Shown here piece after piece: positions 1 through 7,664 of a stretch of 24,976 bases of DNA. This DNA is from an uncultured Verrucomicrobiota bacterium. Lineage in GTDB: Bacteria; Verrucomicrobiota; Verrucomicrobiia; Limisphaerales; UBA1096. The stretch is taken from positions 1-24,976 of the forward strand of contig CAJXAU010000002.1 in assembly GCA_913050205.1 (NCBI GenBank). The letters run 5' to 3'. How positions within the stretch are numbered: position 1 is the first letter of the stretch; each line of letters starts with the position of its first letter. The translations under genes and the position numbers were made by a program. The notes beneath the pieces were generated by a model. It did not search any database. It had not been told where the DNA came from and saw nothing but the letters and a program-made list of their open reading frames with translations.

Positions 1-590
1 CGTCTGCCAAAATACTCGGGAATGGATGTGATCCTCGAGAAATACAAAATCGGCAACCAGCAAAACAGCAGCAGCGGAAAATAAATCCAGTCGTTGCTGT
101 ACGTCTGAGTGCTGGAAAGGCCGTACTCGTAGCCCTTGCTCGAGTATTTTAGAAAACTGTACGAGCCGATCGTCGTGGCCACCATACTGAACGCGATCAA
201 CCACCAGGCGAACTTTCGACCACCAAAGAAGAAGTCATCCGTTGACTTCATATTTCGCCCGAAAAATGCGCCAAGCACCACGATGATAAGGAAGTACCCA
301 ATCATGATCGCGTAGTCGATTGTTGCTCCGCGATAGCCTTCCCCGGGATCAACCGCCGCCTCCGCCTTCGGGGTTGGTTTGTACGGCAAAGGCTCCGCCG
401 ACGGCATACCGGGCGCTTTGTACTGGAGAAACGCCTGCAGGATGAAATAAAACGAGACGACTCCCAGCACGAGGCATAGGTTTCGTCGACCGCTCCCACT
501 CAAACCAAGACTCCCCTGCCGCCAGGCCAGCACAGCCCCGAATAAAAAAATCACTCCACCGAAAACGAAATTGTAAACAAACGGATCCAT
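1..590 (-). CDS. Sodium:solute symporter (SSS/SLC5 family), N-terminal part, runs off the window
   Basis: The minus strand is open from an ATG at 590-588 to the window edge, giving about 196 residues of an inner-membrane Na+-coupled transporter. The first ~60 residues contain two hydrophobic segments, followed by a Pro/Ala-rich linker. Then come the family's first core helices, with a sequence reading DDFFFGGRKFAWWLIAFSM and ATTIGSYSF near residues 125-150, and finally the typical SIPEYFGR segment at the edge. GG-R-WW, the glycine-rich helix and the S-I-P-E-[YF] signature are standard for SSS proteins. The substrate cannot be told from this part. I see no clear Shine-Dalgarno sequence, and a perfect 16-bp palindrome lies about 30 bases upstream. 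The sulfatase and sugar isomerase nearby suggest a sugar or other organic solute, which is inference. Confidence 0.85.
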   Translation of the reverse strand, partial: MDPFVYNFVFGGVIFLFGAVLAWRQGSLGLSGSGRRNLCLVLGVVSFYFILQAFLQYKAPGMPSAEPLPYKPTPKAEAAVDPGEGYRGATIDYAIMIGYFLIIVVLGAFFGRNMKSTDDFFFGGRKFAWWLIAFSMVATTIGSYSFLKYSSKGYEYGLSSTQTYSNDWIYFPLLLFCWLPILYFSRITSIPEYFGR

Positions 591-621
591 ACGCTTGGTT
601 TGCTTAGTGCTCCGCCCAGTC

Positions 622-637
622 GCGCTTGGCCAAGCGC
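622..637. repeat. Iterated palindrome, 16-bp copy (intergenic)
   Basis: GCGCTTGGCCAAGCGC is a perfect 16-bp palindrome in the spacer between the symporter and the Dabb protein. It is one of two 16-bp copies of the family whose core is CTTGGCCAAG (24 copies in this window) and one of three that lie outside genes, so it is not explained by coding constraint. Confidence 0.9.
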
Positions 638-701
638 AACCGGGAGAGGATCAAGTTTTCAGTTTTCAGTTTCAAGTGATCTGCAGCCTGACTGCGATGG
701 G

Positions 702-1010
702 CTACTCCAAATCTCCAAAATCGTAAACCGCAACCTTGTCGCAGGTTTGCTTAAAAACCTTCTCCACGAATTCCACGTGCTGCGGGTGCACCTGATATTC
801 GTCCTGAACGACCTTGTTTTTGAACGTGATATTCAGGGCGACCTGATAACTCTGATCCACCACCGGACGGTCACTCGGGGCGCACTTGCCGACATGCATC
901 GAGATGACGCCGGGGATATCCGGCAGGTACTTGTTCAATCCATCAATCAGGCGCTGCTCGGCGTCTTCCACCTCCGGCTTGGTCCAGAAAATAACGATAT
1001 GCGAAAACAT
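702..1010 (-). CDS. Dabb-domain (stress-responsive alpha/beta barrel) protein
   Basis: A 102-residue protein starting at the ATG at 1010-1008. It opens with MFSHIVIFWTK, matching the first beta strand and conserved His of the Dabb family (PF07876), and contains the other usual strands (VISMHVG; YQVALNITF) and the YQVHPQHVEF segment before a final VAVYDFGDLE strand. Family members are small dimeric ferredoxin-like barrels; in plants and fungi some are stress proteins or cyclases, while the bacterial ones mostly have no assigned reaction. The frame stays open further upstream to 1139, but that would add an unrelated basic stretch overlapping the sulfatase start, so the shorter form is chosen. 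It is divergent from the sulfatase. Confidence 0.8.
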   Translation of the reverse strand: MFSHIVIFWTKPEVEDAEQRLIDGLNKYLPDIPGVISMHVGKCAPSDRPVVDQSYQVALNITFKNKVVQDEYQVHPQHVEFVEKVFKQTCDKVAVYDFGDLE

Positions 1011-1086
1011 CACCCGCAGTGAATCCGATGCCTGCAGTGAAAGCAAATCCGATTTCCGTCGCTGGTCTGTTTTGACATTCCCGCCA

Positions 1087-2412
1087 ATGTCACATATTGA
1101 CTTCCGCGTGAAACGCACTCTCCTGCTCCTGACCGCCATCCTGTCGCTTGCCAGCTACTCCAGCGCCGCCAAGCCACCCAACATCGTCCTCATCATTTCC
1201 GACGACCAGTCTTGGACGGACTACAGTTTCATGGGCCACGAGGCGATCGAGACACCGAACATCGATCGCTTGGCCAAGCAGAGTCGCTTGTTCAAACGCG
1301 GCTACGTGCCGAGCAGTCTTTGCTGCCCCTCACTCGCCTCCATGATCACCGGACTGTACCCGCACCAGACCAAGATCACTGGCAACGAACCGCCCATGCC
1401 AGCGGGAGGTCGAAACAGCGAGCAGTACCGCAAACAGGTTCAGGAATGCGTGTCGTTCATCGACGACCTGCCGACCCTGCCCCGGCTGTTGGCCAAGCGC
1501 GGTTACGTAAGCCACCAATCCGGCAAATGGTGGCAGGGGCACTACTCGCGCGGCGGCTTCACCCACGGCATGACCCACGGCGATCCCAAGCGAGGCGGTC
1601 GTCACGGCGATGTCGGCCTCAAGATCGGTCGCGAAGGGATGGACGAGATTTTTGATTTCATCGAGGAGGCCGACGACAAGCCGTTCTTCGTCTGGTACGC
1701 GCCGTTCCTCCCCCACACCCCGCACAACCCACCCAAGCGACTGCTCGAAAAGTACGCCAAGAAAACTGAGTCCAAGTTTATCGCCCGCTACTGGGCCATG
1801 TGCGAATGGTTCGACGAGACCTGCGGCCAACTGCTCGATCACCTCGACGAGAAAAAACTGGCCGACGACACCATCGTCCTCTACGTCACCGACAACGGCT
1901 GGATCCAGCGCGCCGACAACGGCCGGTACGCGCCGCGCTCCAAGCGCTCGCAATACGACGGCGGCCTCCGCACCCCGATCATGGTTCGCTGGCCGGGCAA
2001 GGTGAAACCGGAGGATCGGCCCGAGTTGGCCAACAGCATCGACCTCGCCCCGACCATCCTAAAGGCATGCGGGCTCGCTCCCACTGAGGCCATGCAGGGC
2101 ATTGACCTGCTTGACGACGAAGCCTTGGCCAAGCGCAAATCCACCTACGGCGCGATCTACCTGCACAACGCCGTCGATATCCACAAGCCAAGCGCCAACC
2201 TCACCTACCGCTGGTTGATCAACGGCGATTGGAAACTCATCCTGCCCCACAAGGAAAACGTCACCACCAGAGCCAAACAAAAAGACACAGGCGACATCGA
2301 ACTTTACAACTTGGCCAAAGACCCCCACGAACGCAAAAACTTGGCCAAGGCCAGACAGGGCCGAACCAAGCGCTTGGCCAAGCAGCTAAACAAACTCCTG
2401 CCGGAGAGCTGA
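1087..2412 (+). CDS. Secreted sulfatase (alkaline-phosphatase superfamily), variant active-site motif
   Basis: A 441-residue arylsulfatase-type hydrolase, predicted to remove sulfate esters from carbohydrates outside the cytoplasm. The start at 1087 gives a signal peptide (residues ~8-28, RTLLLLTAILSLASYSSAA); a GTG at 1108 is an alternative, and the frame stays open upstream to 886. Metal-site residues are visible: Asp39-Asp40 (VLIISDDQ), the His-rich PFLPHTPHNPP near 206-216, and Asp269-Asn270 (YVTDNGW), followed by SKRSQYDGGLRTP. The cysteine to be converted to formylglycine is probably Cys79, in CCPSL (79-83); the canonical C-x-P-x-R has Arg where this protein has Leu83. The C-terminal 100 residues hold several Leu-Ala-Lys units, most of them encoded by the iterated palindrome. 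The next gene, a sugar isomerase-like protein, starts 126 nt downstream. The family call is secure; the substrate is unknown. Confidence 0.9.
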   Translation: MSHIDFRVKRTLLLLTAILSLASYSSAAKPPNIVLIISDDQSWTDYSFMGHEAIETPNIDRLAKQSRLFKRGYVPSSLCCPSLASMITGLYPHQTKITGNEPPMPAGGRNSEQYRKQVQECVSFIDDLPTLPRLLAKRGYVSHQSGKWWQGHYSRGGFTHGMTHGDPKRGGRHGDVGLKIGREGMDEIFDFIEEADDKPFFVWYAPFLPHTPHNPPKRLLEKYAKKTESKFIARYWAMCEWFDETCGQLLDHLDEKKLADDTIVLYVTDNGWIQRADNGRYAPRSKRSQYDGGLRTPIMVRWPGKVKPEDRPELANSIDLAPTILKACGLAPTEAMQGIDLLDDEALAKRKSTYGAIYLHNAVDIHKPSANLTYRWLINGDWKLILPHKENVTTRAKQKDTGDIELYNLAKDPHERKNLAKARQGRTKRLAKQLNKLLPES

Positions 2413-2441
2413 TCTGCCGACGGGGAGCGCTTGGCCAAGCG
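2340..2441. repeat. Cluster of three iterated palindromes at the sulfatase 3' end
   Basis: Perfect CTTGGCCAAG cores lie at 2340-2349, 2373-2382 and 2430-2439, and a near copy (TTGGCCAA) begins at 2311. The third copy is the full 14-mer CGCTTGGCCAAGCG (2428-2441) and lies just after the sulfatase stop codon, so the cluster straddles the coding boundary. This is the densest group in the window. Confidence 0.9.
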
Positions 2442-2538
2442 GGGGGCATTTTTCCCAATCTTGATTGCCTGTGGTCGGTTTTGTGCCTAGGCTTTCGGCC
2501 GTTCTCACGGAACAACGATTTTTTAACACTGAAAAGAG

Positions 2539-3588
2539 ATGGCAAAACCTGTTTACCATTCCAGTATTGAAGGGGCACAACACGGCGGAAAGGGGCTCGA
2601 GGGCTTCCTCACCTTCGCCAAGGAAGCCGGGGCAGCCGGAGCGCAACCGAGCAATTACATGCTCGAGGACGGCGATTCCGGAGAGAAGTTTCGAAGCGCC
2701 AGCGACATCAAGGATACTTTCGAAAAACACGGTCTCAAACTCGACGGCGTCAGTGGGCACTGCCCATTTTGGGTGCACACGAGTGCATGGACAGGCAGCA
2801 AGAGCGGCCACGCGTTTATTCACGGGCCGAATCAGGATAAGAGCCCCGAGGAACTGGAGCAGTGGTACGAGAATTACCTGCTGCGCATGATGGATCTCTG
2901 CGCGGAACTGGGCATCAAGATACTGCCGATGTTTTGGGGCGTTTCCCATGGCTGGGAACTGGCCACGGGGTATCCCTGGGGATTCTGGACCTCCCCGGAT
3001 GGCGGCGACCTGATCAAGGAAGGCGAGGAACGATTTGTCAATAAAACGGCCAAAATTCGCGCCCACGCGAAGAGTCTCGGCATTTATCTCGCTCATGAAA
3101 TTCATCCCGGCACTGCGGCCATGTGCGCCGAGGAGTTTGGCCGACTCGTGGAAATTTGCGACGGCGATGAGACTCTCACCGTCAACGCCGACCCATCGCA
3201 CTGCTGGGAAGGTGAAGACTGGGAGACCCGTTTCACCCACCCCGCCGTGCGAGACCGCGTTTATGCCTGCCACGTGAAAAACTTCGTGGTGCGCCAAAAC
3301 GTGCCGTTGCGTCGAATGGACGGTAACTGGCGGAATCGCGCGATGCAATTCACCGACCTCGGCAGCGGCGACCTGAACATGGTTCGCTACGTCGAGATGC
3401 TGATCAATATCGGATACCCGGCCCGTTACATTAAGATCACCGGTGCCGACACCGCTCCGCTAATCGCGGAGACCGAGAGCAACTATCGCGATCCGGATGC
3501 CACCGCCATCGAGGGTATCCAATACGTCCGCGACAGCCTGTGTTTCCCGGTTGCCGAAGGCTCCTTCGAGGACGAGATGGGAGCGTAA
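2539..3588 (+). CDS. Sugar phosphate isomerase/epimerase-like TIM-barrel protein (xylose-isomerase-like)
   Basis: A 349-residue cytoplasmic protein with no signal peptide, of the AP-endonuclease-2/xylose-isomerase-like TIM barrel family. The divalent-metal ligands expected for the fold can be placed: Glu187 (LAHEIHPG), Asp218 (NADPSHCW), His245 (CHVKNF) and Glu311 (LIAETES). A strand-ending FTDLGSGDLN at ~271-280 also matches the family. Several Trp residues in residues 78-151 probably line the sugar pocket. The purine-rich GAAAAGAG directly before the ATG may help translation. Family members isomerise, epimerise or dehydrate sugars and polyols, and the exact reaction cannot be read from sequence. 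It follows the sulfatase on the same strand and ends before a strong terminator, which suggests a shared carbohydrate pathway (inference). Confidence 0.85.
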   Translation: MAKPVYHSSIEGAQHGGKGLEGFLTFAKEAGAAGAQPSNYMLEDGDSGEKFRSASDIKDTFEKHGLKLDGVSGHCPFWVHTSAWTGSKSGHAFIHGPNQDKSPEELEQWYENYLLRMMDLCAELGIKILPMFWGVSHGWELATGYPWGFWTSPDGGDLIKEGEERFVNKTAKIRAHAKSLGIYLAHEIHPGTAAMCAEEFGRLVEICDGDETLTVNADPSHCWEGEDWETRFTHPAVRDRVYACHVKNFVVRQNVPLRRMDGNWRNRAMQFTDLGSGDLNMVRYVEMLINIGYPARYIKITGADTAPLIAETESNYRDPDATAIEGIQYVRDSLCFPVAEGSFEDEMGA

Positions 3589-3603
3589 GAATTCTTAAAC
3601 ACA

Positions 3604-3633
3604 AAAAAGGCCCGGCAACAGCCGGGCCTTTTT
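3604..3633. terminator. Bidirectional Rho-independent terminator
   Basis: A perfect 13-bp stem (3604-3616 with 3621-3633) of A5-GGCCCGGC and its complement closes a 4-base AACA loop. Because the stem begins with a run of A and ends with a run of T, it can terminate transcription on both strands. It sits between the convergent isomerase and GmhA-like genes, exactly where a shared terminator is expected. Confidence 0.9.
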
Positions 3634-3649
3634 CTTTAAAACAGCTTGC

Positions 3650-4219
3650 TTACGCCTTCAATTCGTCCACTTCCATGAAGGCATAGCAGAGCATGTGTGC
3701 GATGCCCATTTGGCAATCTTCGGCACGGCCGTAGTGGGTGTCATCGATCACGATTGTCTCGCTGGCGATCTCCGCCAACTTGCCGCGCTTGCCGCCGACA
3801 AGTGCGATGGTGTGCAACCCGTTCGCCTTGGCCCACTCGAACGCCTTAACCAAGTTCGGCGAACTACCGCTGACGCTCAGCGTCAAAGCGATGTCGCCGG
3901 CTTGGCCATAGTTTTCAAGTTGGCGCAGGTAGATATCCTCGTAGGAGTAGTCGTTGCCAATTGCCGTGATCCAGCTCACGTTGTCGTTGAGCGATAATAC
4001 CTTGAAGCGTTTGCCCAGCGCGTCGGACGAACCCTTGCCAAGGTCGGTCGCGAAGTGTGATGCGTTGGAGGCACTGCCGCCATTCCCGAACACAAAAATC
4101 TGTCGGTCCTCGACATGGGCTTCCTTTAGCTTGCGAATAACTGACTCGACCTGCTCAACCGGTATGGAGTCGAGCGCCGCCTTTTGCGCCTCAATGTAAC
4201 TGGCTATCCAATCACGCAT
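3650..4219 (-). CDS. SIS-domain phosphosugar isomerase, GmhA-like (sedoheptulose-7-phosphate isomerase type)
   Basis: A 189-residue single SIS-domain protein. GmhA-type motifs are clear: the phosphate-binding FGNGGSASNASHF near residues 44-56, the second SVSGSSPNLVKAFEWA near 115-130, and the C-terminal helix AEDCQMGIAHMLCY whose Gln and His match the metal/catalytic Gln and His of GmhA. Characterised GmhA proteins make D-glycero-D-manno-heptose-7-phosphate for lipopolysaccharide or S-layer heptose. One difference: the HFAxEL segment, which supplies a zinc-binding Glu in E. coli GmhA, reads HFATDL here, with Asp at that place. It follows the ROK kinase by 19 nt on the same strand, so the two are probably co-transcribed. 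A different phosphosugar substrate, or a DiaA-like role, is possible. Confidence 0.8.
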   Translation of the reverse strand: MRDWIASYIEAQKAALDSIPVEQVESVIRKLKEAHVEDRQIFVFGNGGSASNASHFATDLGKGSSDALGKRFKVLSLNDNVSWITAIGNDYSYEDIYLRQLENYGQAGDIALTLSVSGSSPNLVKAFEWAKANGLHTIALVGGKRGKLAEIASETIVIDDTHYGRAEDCQMGIAHMLCYAFMEVDELKA

Positions 4220-4238
4220 GAATGGATTGTCTCAAAAT

Positions 4239-5168
4239 TCAGCCAGCCGTCAAAGCCATATGCAGTGCCCCCACCGGTACGGCATCCTCGGCAAGCTTGG
4301 CCAGCCGGACGCTTGGCCCGGGGCTCAGCACTTCCATGACCGCTTGGCCAAGCGCTGACTCGACCCCGGCGCGCAACGGTTCACCCAGCAAGGACAGTCC
4401 TCCCCCAAGGATGATCACAGATGGGTTCAACAGGTGAACAACATGTGACAGACCGAAGGCCAAGTTTTGGCATGTATCAGCGAACAACTCCCGTGCCCCT
4501 TCATCTCCGTCACCGATTGCATCCAACCAATATCTGGCCTCACCGCCCTCTTTGCTATTTCCAACTATCCGCTTGGCCAAGGGCGAGGCCGGATTGACCT
4601 TTGCGTACTCGCGCAACCGGCGGTCCACTGCCCAACCCGAGCACCTCGACTCCAACGTTTCCCCCTCGGGATTCAGGCGCACATGCCCAATCTCCGATTC
4701 CGTCGGCAGCGCACCATGAAACAACTCGTCATCGATAACCAACCCACCGCCGATGCCACTGCCAAGCGTGATGTAAAACACCGGTGAAGCCCCCTGCCCC
4801 GCCCCGGAACGGGCCTCACCCAATGCCGCCGTATTGGCATCATTATCAACGCTCACCGGCACACCGCCCCCTTGGTCGCTTAGCCAGTCACGAAGCGGAA
4901 AGTCGTCCCAACCCTCGACCTGATGCGAGCGACAGGTTCGCCCGGTTTTGCGGTTGAACGGCCCACCAAACCCCACGCCGATCGAGCGTACGGTATTGGC
5001 GGACTGAACCTCCTTCAACGCACCTGAAATCTGTGCACGAATCCCCTCCCCGCCCAGCGCCTTGTCTGCCGTAAACCGGTGGCGATCGAGAATCCGCGCG
5101 TGATCGTCACCGGTCACGATCTGGATTTTTGTCCCGCCAATCTCGATACCAACAAACACAGGTTCCAT
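4239..5168 (-). CDS. ROK-family sugar kinase
   Basis: A 309-residue protein beginning at the ATG at 5168-5166; the frame is open further upstream, but that part overlaps the divergent DUF3500 gene and does not match the family. The ATP-binding GIEIGGTKIQI (7-17), GVGFGGPFNRKTGRT (64-78), catalytic-Asp region SVDNDANTAALGEA (catalytic Asp110) and the second phosphate segment ITLGSGIGGGLV (133-144) fit ROK glucokinase/fructokinase-like enzymes. The usual zinc motif, H followed by CxCGxxGCxE, is reduced to GHVRL and a single CSGW (Cys176), as in ROK members without a complete zinc site. There is no N-terminal DNA-binding domain, so this is a kinase and not a NagC-like repressor. One perfect 14-mer palindrome encodes ALGQA at ~272-276. 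The sugar is unknown; pairing with a GmhA-like isomerase suggests a heptose or related sugar. Confidence 0.88.
   Translation of the reverse strand: MEPVFVGIEIGGTKIQIVTGDDHARILDRHRFTADKALGGEGIRAQISGALKEVQSANTVRSIGVGFGGPFNRKTGRTCRSHQVEGWDDFPLRDWLSDQGGGVPVSVDNDANTAALGEARSGAGQGASPVFYITLGSGIGGGLVIDDELFHGALPTESEIGHVRLNPEGETLESRCSGWAVDRRLREYAKVNPASPLAKRIVGNSKEGGEARYWLDAIGDGDEGARELFADTCQNLAFGLSHVVHLLNPSVIILGGGLSLLGEPLRAGVESALGQAVMEVLSPGPSVRLAKLAEDAVPVGALHMALTAG
4341..4354. repeat. Iterated palindrome, 14-bp copy (in the ROK kinase gene)
   Basis: A perfect CGCTTGGCCAAGCG copy. On the coding (minus) strand it is read as Ala-Leu-Gly-Gln-Ala, the less common of the two reading frames used. A second 10-bp core lies at 4572-4581 in the same gene, where it is read as Leu-Ala-Lys-Arg. 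Confidence 0.9.
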
Positions 5169-5258
5169 GAACGGGCGGTTATCCCCCGAGCCGGGGCGGA
5201 TGTCGAGAGGTGCATTTTGGAATTGCCATTTTCGTCCCGATGGCTTGGACTTCCGCGC

Positions 5259-6299
5259 ATGCAATCCTTGCGTATTTTCAAGTCCCTCGCATTCGTTTTG
5301 TCGCTGTCGGTTGCGGGCAGTGCCGTGGCTCATCCGGATCAGGCCGCCGTCGACATGGCGGATGCAGCCAACGCGTTCCTTGCCACGCTCAAGCCGGAGC
5401 AAAAAGCCAAAGCCACCTTCAAACTCGACGACAACAACCGTACCCGATGGCACTTCGTCCCCACCGAGATGCACGCCCGTCACGGATTGTCGTTCCGTGA
5501 AATGCAACAGGATCAACAACACATGGCCTACGCCCTGTTGGCATCCGTAATGAGCGCCAAGGGGCTGCAAAAAAGCGCACAGATCATGAGCCTCGAGCAA
5601 ATTCTGCACGATGCCAACCCGGAGGGCCGATTCGCCCGCGACCCGAAGTGGTATTTCGTGAGCATCTTCGGCAAGCCAAGCGCGGAAGGCACATGGGGTT
5701 GGCGCTTTGAGGGACATCACCTCTCACTAAGTTTCACCGTAGTGGAGGGGCACATCGCCAGCATCACACCGTCCTTTTGGGGCACCAACCCCGGCAAAGT
5801 CCTAAGTGGACCGCGCAAAGGGCTGCAGGTTCTGGCCAACGAGGAAAACGAGGCACGCGCCCTCGCAAAGTCACTCACCAAGAAACAGAAGGCTGGCATC
5901 ATCGCCGACAAGGCTCCCGCTGACATCATCACCAAAGCCGATCGCAAGGCCAAGCGCCTCGAGCCGCTTGGCATCTCCGCTGCCAAGATGAAGAAAAAGC
6001 AGGTCTCCCAACTCTGGGGCATCATCGAGGAATACCTTCGTAACTACCGCCCCGACATCGCCAACGAGACGTTGAAAAACCTCGACGAGGTGGATTTGGA
6101 AAATATCCACTTCGGCTGGGCTGGATCGCTCAAGGCTGGCGAAGGCCACTATTACCGTATTCAAGCTCCTGACTTTCTGATCGAGTACGACAATACGCAA
6201 AATAACGCCAACCACGTGCACTGCGTCATTCGCGACTTGAAGAACGATTTTGGCGACGACCTGCTGCGCCAGCACTACGAGAAGCACCACAAAAAATAG
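5259..6299 (+). CDS. Secreted DUF3500-family protein
   Basis: A 346-residue protein whose start at 5259 yields a clear signal peptide (KSLAFVLSLSVAGSAVA, then HPDQ). The frame stays open upstream to 5079, but this part overlaps the divergent kinase gene. The mature protein matches my memory of the DUF3500 family (PF12006): an early FxxxxxxRxxWHFVP block (TRWHFVPTEM), a HARHGLSFREM segment, a central WGWRFEGHHLSLSFT block, a GTNPGKV segment, and a final YRIQAPDFLIEYDN plus NHVHCVIRDLKNDFGDDLL. The paired His and Trp residues suggest a metal or ligand site, but no reaction is established for the family to my knowledge. It probably acts in the periplasm or outside the cell. It is divergent from the ROK kinase with a 90-nt shared promoter region. 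Confidence 0.85.
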   Translation: MQSLRIFKSLAFVLSLSVAGSAVAHPDQAAVDMADAANAFLATLKPEQKAKATFKLDDNNRTRWHFVPTEMHARHGLSFREMQQDQQHMAYALLASVMSAKGLQKSAQIMSLEQILHDANPEGRFARDPKWYFVSIFGKPSAEGTWGWRFEGHHLSLSFTVVEGHIASITPSFWGTNPGKVLSGPRKGLQVLANEENEARALAKSLTKKQKAGIIADKAPADIITKADRKAKRLEPLGISAAKMKKKQVSQLWGIIEEYLRNYRPDIANETLKNLDEVDLENIHFGWAGSLKAGEGHYYRIQAPDFLIEYDNTQNNANHVHCVIRDLKNDFGDDLLRQHYEKHHKK

Positions 6300-6327
6300 C
6301 TTCCGGAATCATATCGGACTTTTGCAG

Positions 6328-6357
6328 GGCCGGGTGTGCGGTTAACGTACCCCGGCC
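6328..6357. terminator. Possible weak hairpin terminator after the DUF3500 gene
   Basis: GGCCGGG at 6328-6334 can pair with CCCGGCC at 6351-6357 around a 16-base loop. It lies about 30 bases after the DUF3500 stop. It lacks a proper T-run, so it may be only a hairpin or a weak terminator. Confidence 0.35.
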
Positions 6358-6401
6358 TTGGCATTTCCATGTTGCATAGCCAAGCGCAACACTAACGCAC
6401 C

Positions 6402-7610
6402 TTGAACGAGCCAACAGATATTCAGCCCACTACAGGGCCGGTTACACGACCCGATGTGGGACAGCGCGTGACTTTGCAAATCGAAGACATCGCCTTCGGT
6501 GGCGAAGGCGTTGGTCGGGTCGAGGGATTCGTCGTATTCGTGCCACTCGTAATCGAGGGCGAAACCGTCGAGGCCACCATTACCGAGGTGAAGAAAAACT
6601 TCGCACGGGCCGAACTGGAGAAGGTGGTCTCCCCTGCCACCACACGCGTCGAGCCCGAGTGCCAATACTTTGGTGATTGCGGTGGCTGCCAATACCAGCA
6701 CATGAGCTACGAAGCGCAGCTCGAGATGAAACAAAAACAGGTGGCGGATTTGTTCGAGCGGATTGGCGGGTTTAAAGGGGACAAGGTCGCCCCAGTCGTT
6801 GCCTGCCCTCAATCATATAACTATCGGAACCGCATTCTCATCCGAAGCCAGTGGAACGGGAAGGCCAAGAAATTGTTGGTCGGATTTCGCAAGCGCAATT
6901 CCCACTGGGTGGTGGAGATTGACGAGTGCAAGATTGCCGAACCCGCACTCAACGCCCAGATCCCGGAAGTCCGCGCCAACCCTCCCAAGCGCGGCGGCAT
7001 CAAGGTCAACCTCCGGATCACGCCTGAGGACTGGATCGTGCCGGACCACTCATTTTTCCAGACAAACTACTTCATGCTGCCTCGCATGGTCGAGGCGGTG
7101 CGAAAAGTATTCCAGTCCAGCGACTCAGAATACCTGATCGACACCTATTGCGGTGTCGGCTTTTTCGCCATCGAATTGGCCAGCTTGGCCAAGCGCTACG
7201 CCGGGGTGGAGTACGACAAAGGCGCCATTAAGGCTGCCCGCGAGAACGCCACCCAATTCGGGGGCGACAATGGCGAATTCATCGAGGGGCGGACGGAGGA
7301 CCTTCTCCCCAGCCTATTGGCCAAGTTTGATGCGGGCAAAACCAGTGTCATTCTCGACCCTCCCCGCAAAGGGTGCGCCCCTGCCGCAATGGAGCAACTC
7401 CGAGAGGTCCGACCGGCACAGGTTATTTACATCTCCTGCCACCCGGCCACTCTTGCTCGGGATTTGAACATTCTTTGCGCCGATGGGGTCTACCGCCTCG
7501 AACAGGTCATCCCCATCGACATGTTCCCTCACACTCAACATGTCGAATGCATTACCGACCTGCGATTGAACAGCCCAAGTGAACCGGAATCACATGAGCC
7601 ACAGGACTAA
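6402..7610 (+). CDS. rlmD: 23S rRNA (uracil-5-)-methyltransferase, RlmD/TrmA family
   Basis: A 402-residue SAM-dependent methyltransferase that forms 5-methyluridine in RNA, most likely 23S rRNA. An N-terminal TRAM domain (residues ~18-75) binds RNA. Four cysteines that can hold a 4Fe-4S cluster are present: Cys87, Cys93, Cys96 (CQYFGDCGGC) and Cys176 (DECKI), as in RlmD. The SAM fold has DTYCGVGFF (247-255), Gln220 (FFQTN), Asp319 in DPPRKGC, the nucleophile Cys346 (ISCHPATLARD) and the base Glu382 (HTQHVECI). The start is a TTG at 6402: an in-frame stop at 6393 rules out a longer form, and no ATG precedes the TRAM domain. It is slightly shorter than E. coli RlmD. The target base (U1939-like versus U747 or a tRNA position) is inferred from the Fe-S set. 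Confidence 0.82.
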   Translation: MNEPTDIQPTTGPVTRPDVGQRVTLQIEDIAFGGEGVGRVEGFVVFVPLVIEGETVEATITEVKKNFARAELEKVVSPATTRVEPECQYFGDCGGCQYQHMSYEAQLEMKQKQVADLFERIGGFKGDKVAPVVACPQSYNYRNRILIRSQWNGKAKKLLVGFRKRNSHWVVEIDECKIAEPALNAQIPEVRANPPKRGGIKVNLRITPEDWIVPDHSFFQTNYFMLPRMVEAVRKVFQSSDSEYLIDTYCGVGFFAIELASLAKRYAGVEYDKGAIKAARENATQFGGDNGEFIEGRTEDLLPSLLAKFDAGKTSVILDPPRKGCAPAAMEQLREVRPAQVIYISCHPATLARDLNILCADGVYRLEQVIPIDMFPHTQHVECITDLRLNSPSEPESHEPQD

Positions 7611-7664
7611 AACCGTCTTGTCAAAAACCGACTGCAGGTTTCAACTACCTCCGCAACCGTTCTG

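Noticed and set aside
653..676. Short direct repeat (AGTTTTC AGTTTTC AGTTTC) in the first intergenic region
   Set aside because: Three imperfect 7-mers with AT-rich composition are too little evidence for a regulatory repeat.
886..1086. Upstream extension of the sulfatase frame by 67 codons
   Set aside because: It overlaps the divergent Dabb gene and would put the signal peptide in the middle of the protein.
1011..1139. Upstream extension of the Dabb protein by 43 codons
   Set aside because: The extra residues are basic and unlike the family, whose members begin at the MFSHIV-type strand.
1330..1953. A 207-codon minus-strand frame opposite the sulfatase
   Set aside because: It is antisense to a well-supported sulfatase, has no family features, and is a by-product of GC-rich codon use.
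2386..3348. A 320-codon minus-strand frame opposite the sugar isomerase
   Set aside because: The plus-strand protein has all metal ligands of its family; the antisense frame has no recognisable motif.
4239..5720. A 493-codon frame containing the ROK kinase with a long N-terminal extension
   Set aside because: The first 184 codons overlap the divergent DUF3500 gene and lack any domain; the kinase begins cleanly at 5168.
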